A DNA stretch of 64,000 nucleotides, taken from positions 2,790,001-2,854,000 of the forward strand of contig JAQOTA010000053.1 in assembly GCA_029532415.1 (NCBI GenBank), given 5' to 3'. Numbering within the stretch: the first letter of the stretch is position 1; the number at the start of each line of letters is the position of its first letter. The notes under the pieces were generated by a model, which was given only the letters and a program-made list of their open reading frames with translations, was not told where the DNA came from and did not search any database. Of the stretch, positions 11,099 to 21,429 are shown piece after piece. This DNA is from Marasmius tenuissimus. Taxonomy: Eukaryota; Basidiomycota; Agaricomycetes; Agaricales; Marasmiaceae. A program made the translations under genes and the position numbers.

Positions 11099-12771
11099 AT
11101 GAAGCTATCAAAAATGTTCTCCGACAGCCCAGAGTACTGTGCTCGAAGAGACAAGCCTTTCTCTCCTACCAAGGTGACTTTCGACCACCTTTGACGCCTT
11201 GACATCGCACGCTTATGTCTTTTCGATGCAGGTCACCATCGCAGAGCTCCGTGCTGCGATCCCCAAGCACCTGTTCGAAAAGAACACAACGATTGGTCTG
11301 TTATACGTCCTGCGGGATATCATGTGCGCTGTCTTGGTGTACAAGCTTGGTTGGCTCATCGAACCTGCCACACAATCTCTGGTCGACTTCCTGTACCTTC
11401 CACAAGTCATCGGCACTATGCTTAAGTGGAGCGCCTGGGCCCTGTATTGGTTTTGCCAGAGCGTAGTTCTCGCAGGCTGGTGGTGCATGGCTCACGAGGC
11501 TGGACATGGTAATATCTCACCACACAACTGGGTGAACCACGTCGTCGGTTTCGGGCTTCATACGGCAAGTCCTCAACGTACTAAGTGCCCGCAATCATGT
11601 ACGGTAATTTATGGTCCTTCTTTTCAGTTTGTCCTGGCACCCTATCACGCCTGGAGAGCGTCGCATCATGCTCATCACAAGGCCACCGTGTCAATCGAAC
11701 GGGACGAGAACTATGTGCCCCGAACTCGCAAGGATTATGGCTTGCCTCCTGAGGCCCATGCCGCCTCACGAGACTATCATGAAATCTTTGAAGAAACCCC
11801 GATTTACACTTTGGCTCGTATGATGTTCATGCAGCTTCTGGGGTGGCAAGTCTATCTGCTGACCGACATTTCCGGATCCCCCCGCCATCCTACCGGAACA
11901 AATGTGAGTTCACCGTGATGATAGTAGCTGCTTCTCTACTGATCAATGCTCGCAGCATTTCATGCCGACATCCCCACTCTTCAAGGACAAAGATCGGAGG
12001 GGAATCATCGCCTCCAACCTTGGTATCTCCTTCATGACTTCGGCGCTCTACCTCTGGTCAAAGCACGTTGGGATCGCCATGTTTGTCAAGTTGTACCTCA
12101 TTCCGTACATCGTGAGCAGTCGCCTTTTCCGGCTGTATGTTTGCTGACTTTTGGGACGAAGCTATTGAACCACTGGATCGTGATGTTGACATACCTCCAT
12201 CATTCTGATCCTACGGTACCGATGTACCGCAACAGCCAATGGTCATTTGTTCGCGGGGCGACGTCGACGGTGGACAGGCCACTTCTTGGATGGGCCGGGA
12301 GATTTTTCTTCCATAATGTTAGCCACGACCATGTACGTTCCCCCATTGCCCAACTGGTACTGGCTTGAATGAGACTGACTTTTCGCTCTTAGATCTCCCA
12401 TCACTTGTTCTCCTCTATCCCTTTCTGTGAGCGTTCTTTCATTGACAAAATTCATGGGGACTAAATTTTTCTCAGACAATCAACCACTCGCCACAGCTGA
12501 GATCAAGAAAGTCCTGAAGGATGATTATAATTATGACTCCACGGTATGTATTCCGCCATTGGTATTTCATTACAGCACTTCATCTGATTGATGTGCGGAG
12601 CAGAATTCTTTCCGGTCCCTCTACCGAACGTTCACCCAGTGTTGCTTCATAGAGGACGAAGGAGATATTGTATTCTACAAGAACCGAGAAGGAAAGGCTG
12701 CTCGGGTGTTGTCTCCGGACGCACTAACTCGCCCAACCCTGACTGCCAAGGGAAGGTATCACTCGGGCTGA
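11099..12771 (+). CDS. FAD2-type fatty acid desaturase, copy 2
   Basis: Exon 1 (11099-11173) encodes a short leader (MKLSKMFSDSPEY...). Exon 2 (11232-11564) reads VTIAELRAAIPKHLF and carries the first histidine box as AHEAGHG, with Ala where canonical FAD2 has Cys. The next intron (11565-11627) begins with GC instead of GT. Exon 3 (11628-11903) has the second box ASHHAHH and ERDENYVPRTRKDYG. Later exons give TYLHHSDPTVPMYR, TVDRPLLGWAGRFFFHNVSHDH and the third box ISHHLF, then FIEDEGDIVFYKNREG. All metal ligands are intact, so the enzyme should be active. The changed residue in box one, like that in copy 3, sets it apart from copy 1 and could reflect altered chemistry (acetylenase or conjugase) or just drift. 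Confidence 0.87.
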
Positions 12772-14021
12772 GGATTCCTATCACATTTGCTCCATCAGAA
12801 ACACAGCTTTCGCACGCTGGCTATCAACAAGGAGCTTCTCTCTTACCAAACCTTAATTACCGACCGAATGTGACTTCCCTCTCGCTTCTCCTTGTACACT
12901 ATGTCTGTCTATTGGGTAATAATAAGTTATAATAAATTCCGATTGAAAACTACGAACACTTGCCCGAGGGCCCTAGGACGACCAGGAAACAATGGAACAT
13001 GACTCACTCCGCTGAAGCCCGTCTGAGGAGTTTCCCGTCGTTCCATAAATTTCGGACAACACTACTAAATGGCACAACGACCCAGGCGTTGTCGACTCGA
13101 CCTACAACCCGTGCTGCGCAGAGCTCCGTACTGTTGGGACGACACAAAGGGGACCACAAACGGGACTGCGGGACTTTTCCCCGGATGTCACTTCCGGATA
13201 TTCAGGACACGCCCTAACCTACACGGCCTTCGGTTCCTTCGAAATGACAGGTAGATCGAACGAGTTAGCCTCCCTGAGTGATGCCTGAGTTTGTGGGCTA
13301 CCGTTTGAGCATTGCCAATTGCCGCCCTGGAGATGTTCAAGGTTACCGACGGAAGCTAATTATCGTCATTCTGTTCCTATTCTTGTGGCTGACAAAAAAT
13401 ACATTCAGTCGGATACTGTTAGTACATTTCCCTCTGACCGACAAGTCGCGATCGCGCCTAAGGCCTGGGCCTATCGAGCATCCCTATCACTATTAGGAGT
13501 AGACATTAGCTTCACCCCAGGTGCTTGGCTGTAACTAGCTATGGTTCTCCGATGTCGATTCAGGACACCTGTAATGATGAGACGGCATACGGCAAGATAG
13601 GGACTCGCTCAGTTTTCTGTCAATAAAGGGGACATCGGCAGGTCGACCAGTGGAAGCGATATCACTCTAAGTGTGGCGAACCAACGCCCAGTGACCGACA
13701 ATGCCGTGGGCCCCCAGCGCCCCAGCCCTTCCACTGCCTTGGCCTATGCTACTGCAAGCGATAAACCCGATGTCGGCTGAGCCACTAGTGCAGTGCACCA
13801 TTGAGCAGGACGTCTTCATTTGATAGCTGATAGGTGAGCGTATCAAGATCTAACGCCAAAGAATATTGAGTACATTGTCCCGCCCTGACATTCAATTTAC
13901 CAACAAATGCGAGACGTCTACGTAGACAGTGTGTAGGAGGTTGTATCTACCCCGGTAGTTTAGTGACCAAAAATGATATGTTTGGGGGGGAAATTGACCA
14001 ACATCTAGGAGAAAATCAAAC
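12772..14021. other. Intergenic region
   Basis: About 1.25 kb between the converging 3' ends of desaturase copy 2 and zuotin. Short frames are present but none looks like a protein family. No repeat or RNA gene was recognised. Confidence 0.5.
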
Positions 14022-15473
14022 TCATGCTCCCCCGCCTTCTTCCGCGGCTCGCTGAGCACGTCTGGCCTTCTTTGCAGCATTCGCAGCAGCAGCTTTTGCT
14101 TTCTTCGCCTCCGCTTTGGCGGCCTAGATTGGTAGGAACGTTAGCAATTGCGTCAAAACAGGTCGGACCCTAGATACCTTCTCCTCCTCTTCTTTCTTCC
14201 TCTTCTCTTCCTCCTCGTCCTGCTTTGACTTCTTGGGCGTGTTTGCTCCGGTGTTAGTTCCAGACGCGGGCTGGGAGCGAGCCAGCTTCTTCGCCTCACG
14301 CGCCGCCTTCTCTTCTTCCTTGATACGCTTGATGCGTGGATCGAGACTTGAAGAAGGTTAATCGACAGTCTGCCTCAAATTGATCATAACTACCTACCTC
14401 AAGACGAGGTCCACCATCTGACGAAGACGTGCAATGTCTTCCTTCTTTCGGCGTGCACGCTCGCTCTTGTTCTTTTTTTCAGTGTACCGTTTGTCATCTC
14501 GACTGAAAAGATTGAACGCGTCAGATGACGCTCGCATGAAAGGAGTAATGACACGGACTTGTCACTGCCCTCGTTGACTTCCTTATCCAACCACTCAAAG
14601 CTCCTCCAGCTATCAAAGTTGTACCAGAAGTCGTAGAAACCTTCAACATGCTCCTTGCTCGCGTTAAAGTCACCTAGCATAGGTACGGGTTGTACTTTGG
14701 AGAATCTGGCTTCCCGCTCGAAGATTGGTGTCCATGTCTTGAAGAAGTCCATCTTCTTGGCTTGAGCAGCGCTGGGAACATCTTCAGTGTGTTCGATGAA
14801 ATCTGGGTCGACGGAGTCGAATTGACGTCGTTTTTCGGGATGGTTAAGCACCTCGTGGGCTTTCGAAATACACTTGAAGAAAGCATCGTCGTTCGTGTTC
14901 AGATTGAGACCAAGAAGCGAGGTAGTAGTCGGTTCGGAGGTCGACGTGACTTTTTTATCGGGGTGATGCTTGAGGACCTTTTTGCGATCTATCGAGCGGG
15001 AATGAGACCAAAGACAATCGAAGAGATCCACGAAAACGCACGAGCGATTTTGATCTGCTCGGGTGTAGCCTTGTATCGAAGGTGAGACAGACCGAGAACT
15101 GCGTAGTAATCGTGTTTCTGAACACGTTCTGAGCGCAAATTCAAGGGATGAGGATTAAGTTACTACTCACCTTCCATTCTTTTGGATCGAGCGATAGAAG
15201 CTCGTCAGTCTCGGGCTCGTCTCCTACACCGAGATCGTCCTCTCCATTAGAAGTGGATGCATGAAGCTCTTCAAGGCGTTGGCGCTCTTTTTCATCGTAA
15301 AGATCTTGCTCTTCGAATGAGTTGTTATGATTCAGGGTGAGCCGAAGGTGAGATAGATAAGCTGGTCCAGCAGGCAGCAGCTGACGGGTCGTGGGTGCAG
15401 ATATCCGAGCATTGGAGGACTGAGGAAGTGTGTAGGATTTTGGCAAAGGTTTTACCTCGACGATGGTGGCCAT
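14022..15473 (-). CDS. ZUO1: Zuotin, ribosome-associated J-domain co-chaperone
   Basis: Zuotin pairs with the atypical Hsp70 Ssz1 as the ribosome-associated complex and stimulates Ssb on nascent chains. The gene starts at 15473 (MATIVEVKPLPKSYTLP) and stops at 14022-14024. The J-domain runs through EWKKHDYYAVLGLSHLRYKA and continues to HRKKVLKHHPDKK with the HPD motif intact; one intron precedes it and one interrupts it. Downstream blocks typical of zuotin follow: DAFFKCISKAHEVL, RRQFDSVDPDF, FFKTWTPIFEREARFS, FYDFWYNFDSWRSFEWLDKE. The C-terminal third is a long, highly charged Lys/Glu/Ala coiled region ending RRAQRAAEEGGGA, matching the ribosome-contacting charged region. It lacks the SANT repeats of animal MPP11, as in yeast. 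Confidence 0.92.
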
Positions 15474-15589
15474 TTGGGAGCAGAAAAAAAATCTGATTGC
15501 TTAGTCATCCGACCACCGCTATACTTACTTGATACTACTTGGTAAGTGCTTTAACATAGCACTGAGTGACCGGTACTTCTTTACCTGTT

Positions 15590-16225
15590 ACTAAAACCAT
15601 GGCAATCATCCGGAGGCAGGATAGTTGTTTTGAATGGCTTTCCGGGAACGGGGAAGTTTACTATTCTCAAGCATATGCAAGAGCTCCTACCTACCAACAA
15701 CACTCGTCTTCTAGACGACCACCTGCTCATCGACCCCGTGCAGGCAGTATACCCCGACCGAAGCCCCGAACACCACGAGCTGAGGCACAAGGTTCGGGAG
15801 CCCATCTTTGAGTCGCTAAGTAGACTCGCGCTGGAGGACCACGTCGTCCTCATGACGGCATGATCTATTGCAACCTTGTTGCAACCTCACTTGCCTGGCC
15901 GACGATAACGAAAGGGACCCCGCCTTCTTCCAGGAGCACCTCGCTATGGTGCTACGCACCAACGTGCCCTTGCTCTGGATCAATGTGCTCTGTGATCAGG
16001 CAGTCTTATAGCAACGTATTGGGAGCCCGGAGGGTTACAAGTCGGCGAAAACGAAGTTGACGGATGTGGACGTTCTCCAGAGATTGGTGCACGAACATTG
16101 TATGATTCAGCCATGCAAAAGCGGCGATGGGTCGGTGACCTTGAAATATCGAGTCTCTGGATGTGAGCGGGGCAGTGGAAACGTCCGTCGCCCGCCTGAT
16201 GGATGTGGTTGGCTTGAAACAGACT
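15590..16225 (+). pseudogene. Decayed P-loop kinase-like gene
   Basis: The plus strand encodes a recognisable N-terminal block with a Walker A loop (NGFPGTGKFT), then LLDDHLLIDPVQAVYPDRSPEHHELRHK in pieces, followed by a stop at ~15861 (GCATGA). A second block in another frame (DNERDPAFFQEHLAMVLRT, about 15903-16100) contains an in-frame TAG near 16009. A third block (LDVSGAVETSVARLMDVVG, ~16157-16215) is in yet another frame. No ATG lies in the frame of the Walker A block upstream. Together these show a former P-loop NTPase/kinase of a kind common in fungi, now inactive. What it phosphorylated is unknown. Confidence 0.65.
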
Positions 16226-16407
16226 ACTCCCGACTAGTCTCCAGTTTCTCGTGCATTTGGAAATGGCAGAAGACTCTTCAGCCAAAACGGTGGTACGTGC
16301 AAAAAGTTTCGGAACTTCTATCAATCTTTTCAGAGCTCTTTACGTGTCACCCGAGGTTTTCGTGCCAGGACTTGGAGTCGTCAGGTTGTAGTTCAAGTTC
16401 TAGTTCC

Positions 16408-16588
16408 CAACAACGACAGCAGTACGTTAGTCTTCTGCAGCTGACGAGCTGTATTTCTTGCCATTGTCTTGCTCGTGGGGTCAGCTGTTATCTTCTTTGG
16501 TTATTAATTTCGCCACAATGCTGCTTCATATTCTTCTAGAACCATTGGACCGAGCAGCACTCGAGTCCGCAATCCTAGAGGTACATGG
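16408..16588 (+). repeat. Upstream module of the small secreted protein gene (repeat copy 1)
   Basis: This stretch includes a segment (about 16500-16570) with ATGCTGCTTCATATTCTTCT and then ATTGGACCGAGCAGCACTCG. Related segments recur near 17640-17695, 17770-17940 and 18895-18935, so the promoter region of the secreted-protein gene has been copied several times. Confidence 0.6.
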
Positions 16589-16596
16589 TATAAAAG
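16589..16596 (+). promoter_or_regulatory. TATA box of the small secreted protein gene
   Basis: TATAAAAG lies 44 bases before the start codon at 16633. The duplicate gene has the same octamer 45 bases before its start codon (18942-18949), which supports a real core promoter. Confidence 0.6.
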
Positions 16597-16632
16597 ACTT
16601 TCCTTTCCTTGCCCTGCCGCAGATTCTTCATC

Positions 16633-17127
16633 ATGCTTACCCGCCTCACTTCTGCTGCCATTCTTGCTGTACTTGCCCTTCGTGCCGTTAGGGGTGAACA
16701 GTTTCCTCTCGCCCAAGATATAGATGATACGGTATGTCGCATCTGTGTGGATGCCGACGAGATTTGTTCACTGGCTCACGTCGGAGTCTAGATTCACACC
16801 AACGGGGGTCAACTGTTGATTTGCCAAAATGATCACTTCAATCCTCCATGTACCCAAGTGTGGTTCGAGGATGGCTCCTGCACGAACTTTCCGCAAGGGT
16901 ATCATGACTCAGTGAGCGCTGCGGACGCTCCTTGCGGTTATACCTGCAGACTATACGAGTGAGTCTTTGAGCGCCTAGAGGTTCGTCCTACTCATGTTTT
17001 TCGCAGAGATTACAACTGCGGCGGAAAGTACATCCTGGTTGCGTCTCCGGGATACAGCGACCTCAGAGAGACAGCCTACAATGACCAGCTTGACTCCTTT
17101 TCGTGCACGCCGCGCCGGGGCTGTTGA
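16633..17127 (+). CDS. Small cysteine-rich secreted protein
   Basis: Three exons (16633-16731, 16792-16958, 17007-17127) join in phase to 128 residues. The N-terminus is a clear signal peptide (MLTRLTSAAILAVLALRAVRG). The mature part holds eight cysteines (in ICQ, PPCTQ, GSCTN, PCGY, YTCR, NCGG, FSCTP and the last codon RGC), which would allow four disulphides. No known domain is recognised. Small secreted cysteine-rich proteins of fungi include effectors, adhesins and surface proteins, but nothing here points to one of these. A broken paralogue lies 2.3 kb downstream, with matching intron positions. The start was chosen for the signal peptide; an in-frame upstream ATG at 16609 would spoil it. 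Confidence 0.75.
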
Positions 17128-18870
17128 ACTTGAAGTTGGATTTACGGAACAGGGTTGAGACTCGAGCAATAGTTAGCTTCAAGAATCGATTCCATCTTCC
17201 ATCACAAAGGATACGTGGATGTAAAAATTGTTTGATTGTTGTACCAAAGAGGATGTATCAATTCTTGCTCGATCGATTATGTGACTTGTCATCAAACGGC
17301 TGTTCCGCAAGTTATATCTGACGACGTCCGACATTTCCAGTCCGTGGGGAAAGCGACTCTCGCCTCCAAGTTTTCCGATGCGCTCGGAACTGCCAGAGGG
17401 CTCTTCGACACTTGTAACAGTACGTACAGCAAGCTTTGTATCTTTCCTCTATTCTGTCAGAGCTCCCCACATGTCATTCCAGGTGCTCGTACCGTGATTA
17501 GACATTTCATGTCGTACTTGAACTAGTTTTAGAGGAGTCTAGAGGTTTCCATTTCCTAGCAAGGACGGCGGTACGCTAGTCTTCTATAAATGACAGTCGC
17601 CGAACTGTATTTTTTTGCTAGTCGGGCCAAAATTCGGAAATGATGCTGCCTCGTATCCTTCCAGAACGATTGGACCGATCAGTACTCGAGTCCGCTTTTG
17701 AAGCTAATGTACTCTACAATACCCTCACTCACTAGTTGCTGCGAGTTGTGGGGCCAGAAAAGGCTCGGAAATGATGCTACCTCGCACCAGACCTATGACA
17801 CCGGGCCTGTCAGCTCTGAGCGCTGTGCAAGCGTCGATTGAGCTGTCTCATGAGGAGCACGGTACAGACAGACCTAGCTCTGCCTAGCTGCCTCGTACTT
17901 CTACTACTAAAAGGATTGGACCGAGCAGTGCTCAGAGTCATCCGTGGGGTCCTCCATCGTACACAAAGAGACACAAAACCAAATACTAGATCTGATGTCG
18001 GATCTTATCTTATCATAATTATGCCCGTGGCCTGCCTGACACGGCCCTCGCTCTTTCCTCCCGTCTCCTCTGTCTCTGTACATGTCCGACGCGTCGTCAA
18101 ATGTCCCTTGCCTTCGATTTCAACGCTACGTCGTTGCGTCACTGCGAAAGCTCACACCAGTAGTAGAAGTCTGCCGACATCTTGCTTGCCCGAGTTCACC
18201 CAACTTTGCAACATTCATCATGTTTGGATGAGTCGTGTTCACTATAGTCCGCTTCGGGAGACTCCGACGCTCTCTCTCTCTCTCGACCTTCGCCGCAACA
18301 CAGGCTTTGCCTCATCCTGTCTATCTAGTAGGATTTCTCTGGCCTGACAAGCGCGTTATGGCGATATCCTTGGGGATGGCTTTGAAACCCGAATGTAAAA
18401 GTCAGGAATCACACTGATTGAATGATGCCCTGCGCTTCGCGATGTCGCAGCATACACGCTGGAGAGGCTGAGAGCACTAGCTGTCAGCATCGAAACTCGA
18501 TACTTATTGATTCGGCCGGGTGCCGGATACGAGATTCGACGGAGACTGAAAGCGCTGCGCCGCCAGGGAGACTTGCGACCATTTTTTACACTAGTTAGTG
18601 ATGCTCATGGTGGGCTCCTAAAGTTGAAGCTCACCAGTCTCGCTGGCGACCATCCGTGCATTCATACAGCGACGAAAGTTTTCTCGGAATTCTCCTTTGC
18701 ATTGAATGAGTGTGGTTTCGTTCCAGCCCTCAAGACTCGATGCTAGATGCCTATACCATGGCAGACGGGTCAGGAGAAACGGCATATCAATCTTGGAATA
18801 TCTGGGGCATTCACCGCTAGAGTTTTAACACCCACTGGCTCAGTTCATAATTAAATGTTACCAGTCTGTT
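17128..18870. repeat. Degenerate duplicated segments between the two secreted-protein copies
   Basis: About 1.7 kb with no intact gene. At ~17235-17285 the sequence after the intact gene (TTGTACCAAAGAGGATG...CTCGATCGATT) matches the flank after the pseudogene at ~19575-19625, so the duplication included 3' flank. At 17555-17700 and again at 17725-17945 there are partial copies of the gene's upstream module (ATGATGCTGCCTCG, GATTGGACCGA, GTACTCGAGTCCGC and variants). A CT microsatellite lies at about 18269-18287. The remainder carries nothing I recognise. Confidence 0.5.
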
Positions 18871-18941
18871 CAAAAGGCCTACACTAGACAAGGAATGTAT
18901 ACAGTCGCTGCAAGCGGCACTTCTCGAGTCTCGCAGCTACG

Positions 18942-18949
18942 TATAAAAG
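18942..18949 (+). promoter_or_regulatory. TATA box of the secreted-protein pseudogene
   Basis: TATAAAAG sits 45 bases before the ATG at 18987, at the same spacing as in the intact copy at 16589. Confidence 0.5.
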
Positions 18950-18986
18950 ACCTCTACTTTTCAAGCCCCCCCACAGATTCTTTGCC

Positions 18987-19474
18987 ATGCTTGCTCGCCT
19001 CAGTTCTGCTGTTCTCTTAGCTGTCCCTTCTCTTCGTGCTGTCGGTCCTGAACAGCCTCCTCTCAATGAAGAGCCAGAAGAACCTGTACGTGTCTGCATG
19101 TCGATGATGCTTGCTCACTGGCTTACGTCGGAACCTAAGATTCATACTAATGGAGGGTTGTTCATCTGCCGAGATGTTAATTTTAATCCTCCATGAACCA
19201 AGGCATGTTTTGAGGGTAACGCCTGCACGAACTTTCCGTAAGGCTACCATGACTTATTGAACGCTGTGGACGCTCCTTGCGGGTACACTTGCAAACTATA
19301 CGCGAGTGTCCGTAAACGTCGAGAAGTTTGTCCTACCTATAAAATCCTCGCACGGATTACAACTGCGGCGGCAAATACATCCTGGTCACGTCTCCGGGGT
19401 ACAGTGACCTCAGGGAGACAGCCTGCAAGGACCAATTTGACTCCTTTGTGTGCACCTCGCGCCAAGGTTCTTGA
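18987..19474 (+). pseudogene. Broken duplicate of the small cysteine-rich secreted protein
   Basis: The three-exon layout, signal peptide (MLARLSSAVLLAVPSLRAV) and most cysteine contexts match the gene at 16633. Two in-frame stops interrupt exon 2: TGA at 19194-19196, where the intact copy has a Cys codon, and TAA at 19239-19241, where it has Gln. The second intron donor context is also altered and the final Cys codon has become Ser. Only a short N-terminal peptide could be made. The damage is by point changes, so the duplication came first and decay followed. Confidence 0.8.
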
Positions 19475-19755
19475 ACCTGACTCGATTGGGTTTGCGTTGG
19501 AATAGGCTATTAGGGAAGTTGGCGTTGGGAATCAGTTCCATTTTCTATCCCAAAAATAGGAAAAGCTGGTTTGACTGTTGTGCCCGGTACTATGTGCCTA
19601 TTCTCGCTTGATCGATTCTGTCGGTAGACGATTATCGTTAGCGTGTGAGCTTGAAGTTGAAATTGAGCGCTCGAGTGAGGGACCCCGGACTAGTGAGGAA
19701 AAAGTCGCCAAATTTCTCTTCGGCGCCTATCGCGGCAAGGAAATTATTCATCACC

Positions 19756-21429
19756 ATGTCCCTCTCTTTCCAAGTTTCCTCTCCCCGCCCAAGTTCTGCG
19801 TACTTCGGTCCTCGACTAGGCCGTATCGCTTTCCAGAATGGCACCGATCTCGTCACTCCCAATCTAATCACTCCCACCTCTCGTGGTATCGTTCCACATC
19901 TCTCCCGTGATAATCTCATTCGAACGAGTTCCGTTTCTTGGTTGCATGTTCCCTACGAATCTTTCCTAGAGTCCAAACCGCCTATCCTGGCACTGGAAAA
20001 CTCGATGCATGAGCTTTTGGGCTTCAAGAGGGATCGACACGTTGTCAGCATGTCGCTTCGAGATCTAGGTGATGGAAGGGAAATGCCTCCGAATACTGCA
20101 AAGTATGTCAGCGCATGGTGCATTAGAGGGGTGAGGAAGGTCACACCGGCTGATTATCGAGAGTACGCTTCAAAGGCGAAGCCGGATCTTGTATATGCTT
20201 TGGCGGACGTACAGCCTGTGGTGTCACAAAAAAGGCTCATAAAAAGCGTAGAAAGGACGGCAGAATGGTTGGTTCAGCTTCTCAAACCTTCCGACTCCGA
20301 GGATAATGCACGAGCTCCATCGGTTCTTTTACAGATGCCCGGTGGTCAGAGCATAGCAGCTCGATCAGCTTTCGCAAGGACTATCCTTGAGCCCCTTCAT
20401 CCCACCGAGATTGATGCTCTGAGACCTCTCAGTCTGGGGTCTCTGGATGATGGGATTGCAGGATATGTTGTAGATGGGTCGCCGGATCTCATGAAGGCTT
20501 CATTGGACTCACTCGATATCAACAAACCCCGATTAGCACACACTTCATCCTTCTCCGCCATATCCAACACGTCCTATGAAACCTCCCCGTCAGCCGGTGT
20601 GGATATGATCAGGGGTCCTCACGATATACTTGTCCTGATACGAGACGTCGGAATCGACCTTTTTGGTGCAGAATGGGCTGTCAAGCTTGCTCAGTGGGGC
20701 GTGGCTCTCGATTTTGAGTTTCCAGTACCCAGAGCACCCGAAAACTCCAATCAGAATGAGGAAGCATCCGGGGGATTCCCGAGGTTGCGGGCATCCAAAC
20801 GCGATATTGGACACAATCTCTACGATGTTCGCTATCGAACGGATTTCAATAGGCTGTTGAACTCTAATTCTACTTTACTCTGCCCTTGCCTCGCATGCGA
20901 TCCGTCCTCATGCGTACCAGAGGAAGTAATTAGGCATAGTCATGTCGACGACCCACCATCTTCCTACCTGAAGTCGCCTTCGCAAAGCTCTCACACCCAT
21001 CCACCACATACCCGCGCTTACATTCATCATCTGCTCCATACGCATGAGATGTCGTCTCATTCCCTGTTGGTCGGCCATAACTTGGAAGTGTTTTCGGCTT
21101 TCTTAGGTGGGGCCAGACACGTGTTGAAGTCACACCCTGACGAGTTTAACGGGGAGGTGGAGAAATTTTTCGACTATTACGACTCGAGGGACGCAGGGCA
21201 CAGCTATCCCCCGAAAGTTGCTCAAGAGGCTGAGGCTGTTGTGGAAGCTACAGTCGCGGAAGCTTCTATGGGCCAGTCAGACGAGACTCCAGCATCGGTA
21301 TCACAATCTCACGAGATGAGCAAAGGCGGCATCGGGATTCTTCTTTACGATGAAGCGCGGGCTTGTCACGCAGAGGTTGAGCGTTTGAGGGGGAAAGGCA
21401 GTCTGAAGCGGGATCGAGATGGAGCATAG
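19756..21429 (+). CDS. QTRT2: Queuine tRNA-ribosyltransferase accessory subunit 2 (QTRT2-like)
   Basis: This single-exon gene encodes about 557 residues from the ATG at 19756, which has a good context and begins the family-like N-terminus (MSLSFQ...RLGRIAFQNG...TPNLITPTSRGIVPHLSRDNL). The frame extends 37 codons upstream to 19645, but that part looks non-coding. The TGT-family zinc site is visible late in the protein as CPCLACDPSS with histidines in HTRAYIHHLLHTHEMSSH, followed by LLVGHNLEVFSAFLGGAR. QTRT2 pairs with the catalytic QTRT1 to swap guanine-34 for queuine in Tyr, His, Asn and Asp tRNAs, often at the mitochondrial surface. The C-terminal ~70 residues are an acidic extension. The presence of this subunit suggests that the fungus salvages queuine. 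Confidence 0.85.
   Translation: MSLSFQVSSPRPSSAYFGPRLGRIAFQNGTDLVTPNLITPTSRGIVPHLSRDNLIRTSSVSWLHVPYESFLESKPPILALENSMHELLGFKRDRHVVSMSLRDLGDGREMPPNTAKYVSAWCIRGVRKVTPADYREYASKAKPDLVYALADVQPVVSQKRLIKSVERTAEWLVQLLKPSDSEDNARAPSVLLQMPGGQSIAARSAFARTILEPLHPTEIDALRPLSLGSLDDGIAGYVVDGSPDLMKASLDSLDINKPRLAHTSSFSAISNTSYETSPSAGVDMIRGPHDILVLIRDVGIDLFGAEWAVKLAQWGVALDFEFPVPRAPENSNQNEEASGGFPRLRASKRDIGHNLYDVRYRTDFNRLLNSNSTLLCPCLACDPSSCVPEEVIRHSHVDDPPSSYLKSPSQSSHTHPPHTRAYIHHLLHTHEMSSHSLLVGHNLEVFSAFLGGARHVLKSHPDEFNGEVEKFFDYYDSRDAGHSYPPKVAQEAEAVVEATVAEASMGQSDETPASVSQSHEMSKGGIGILLYDEARACHAEVERLRGKGSLKRDRDGA

Noticed and set aside
18269..18287. CT microsatellite as a possible telomere- or CRISPR-like repeat
   Set aside because: Simple dinucleotide slippage tract only; no spacer structure.
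19645..19755. Upstream in-frame extension of the QTRT2 frame
   Set aside because: The extra 37 codons do not look like the family N-terminus, and the ATG at 19756 has a better context and alignment.
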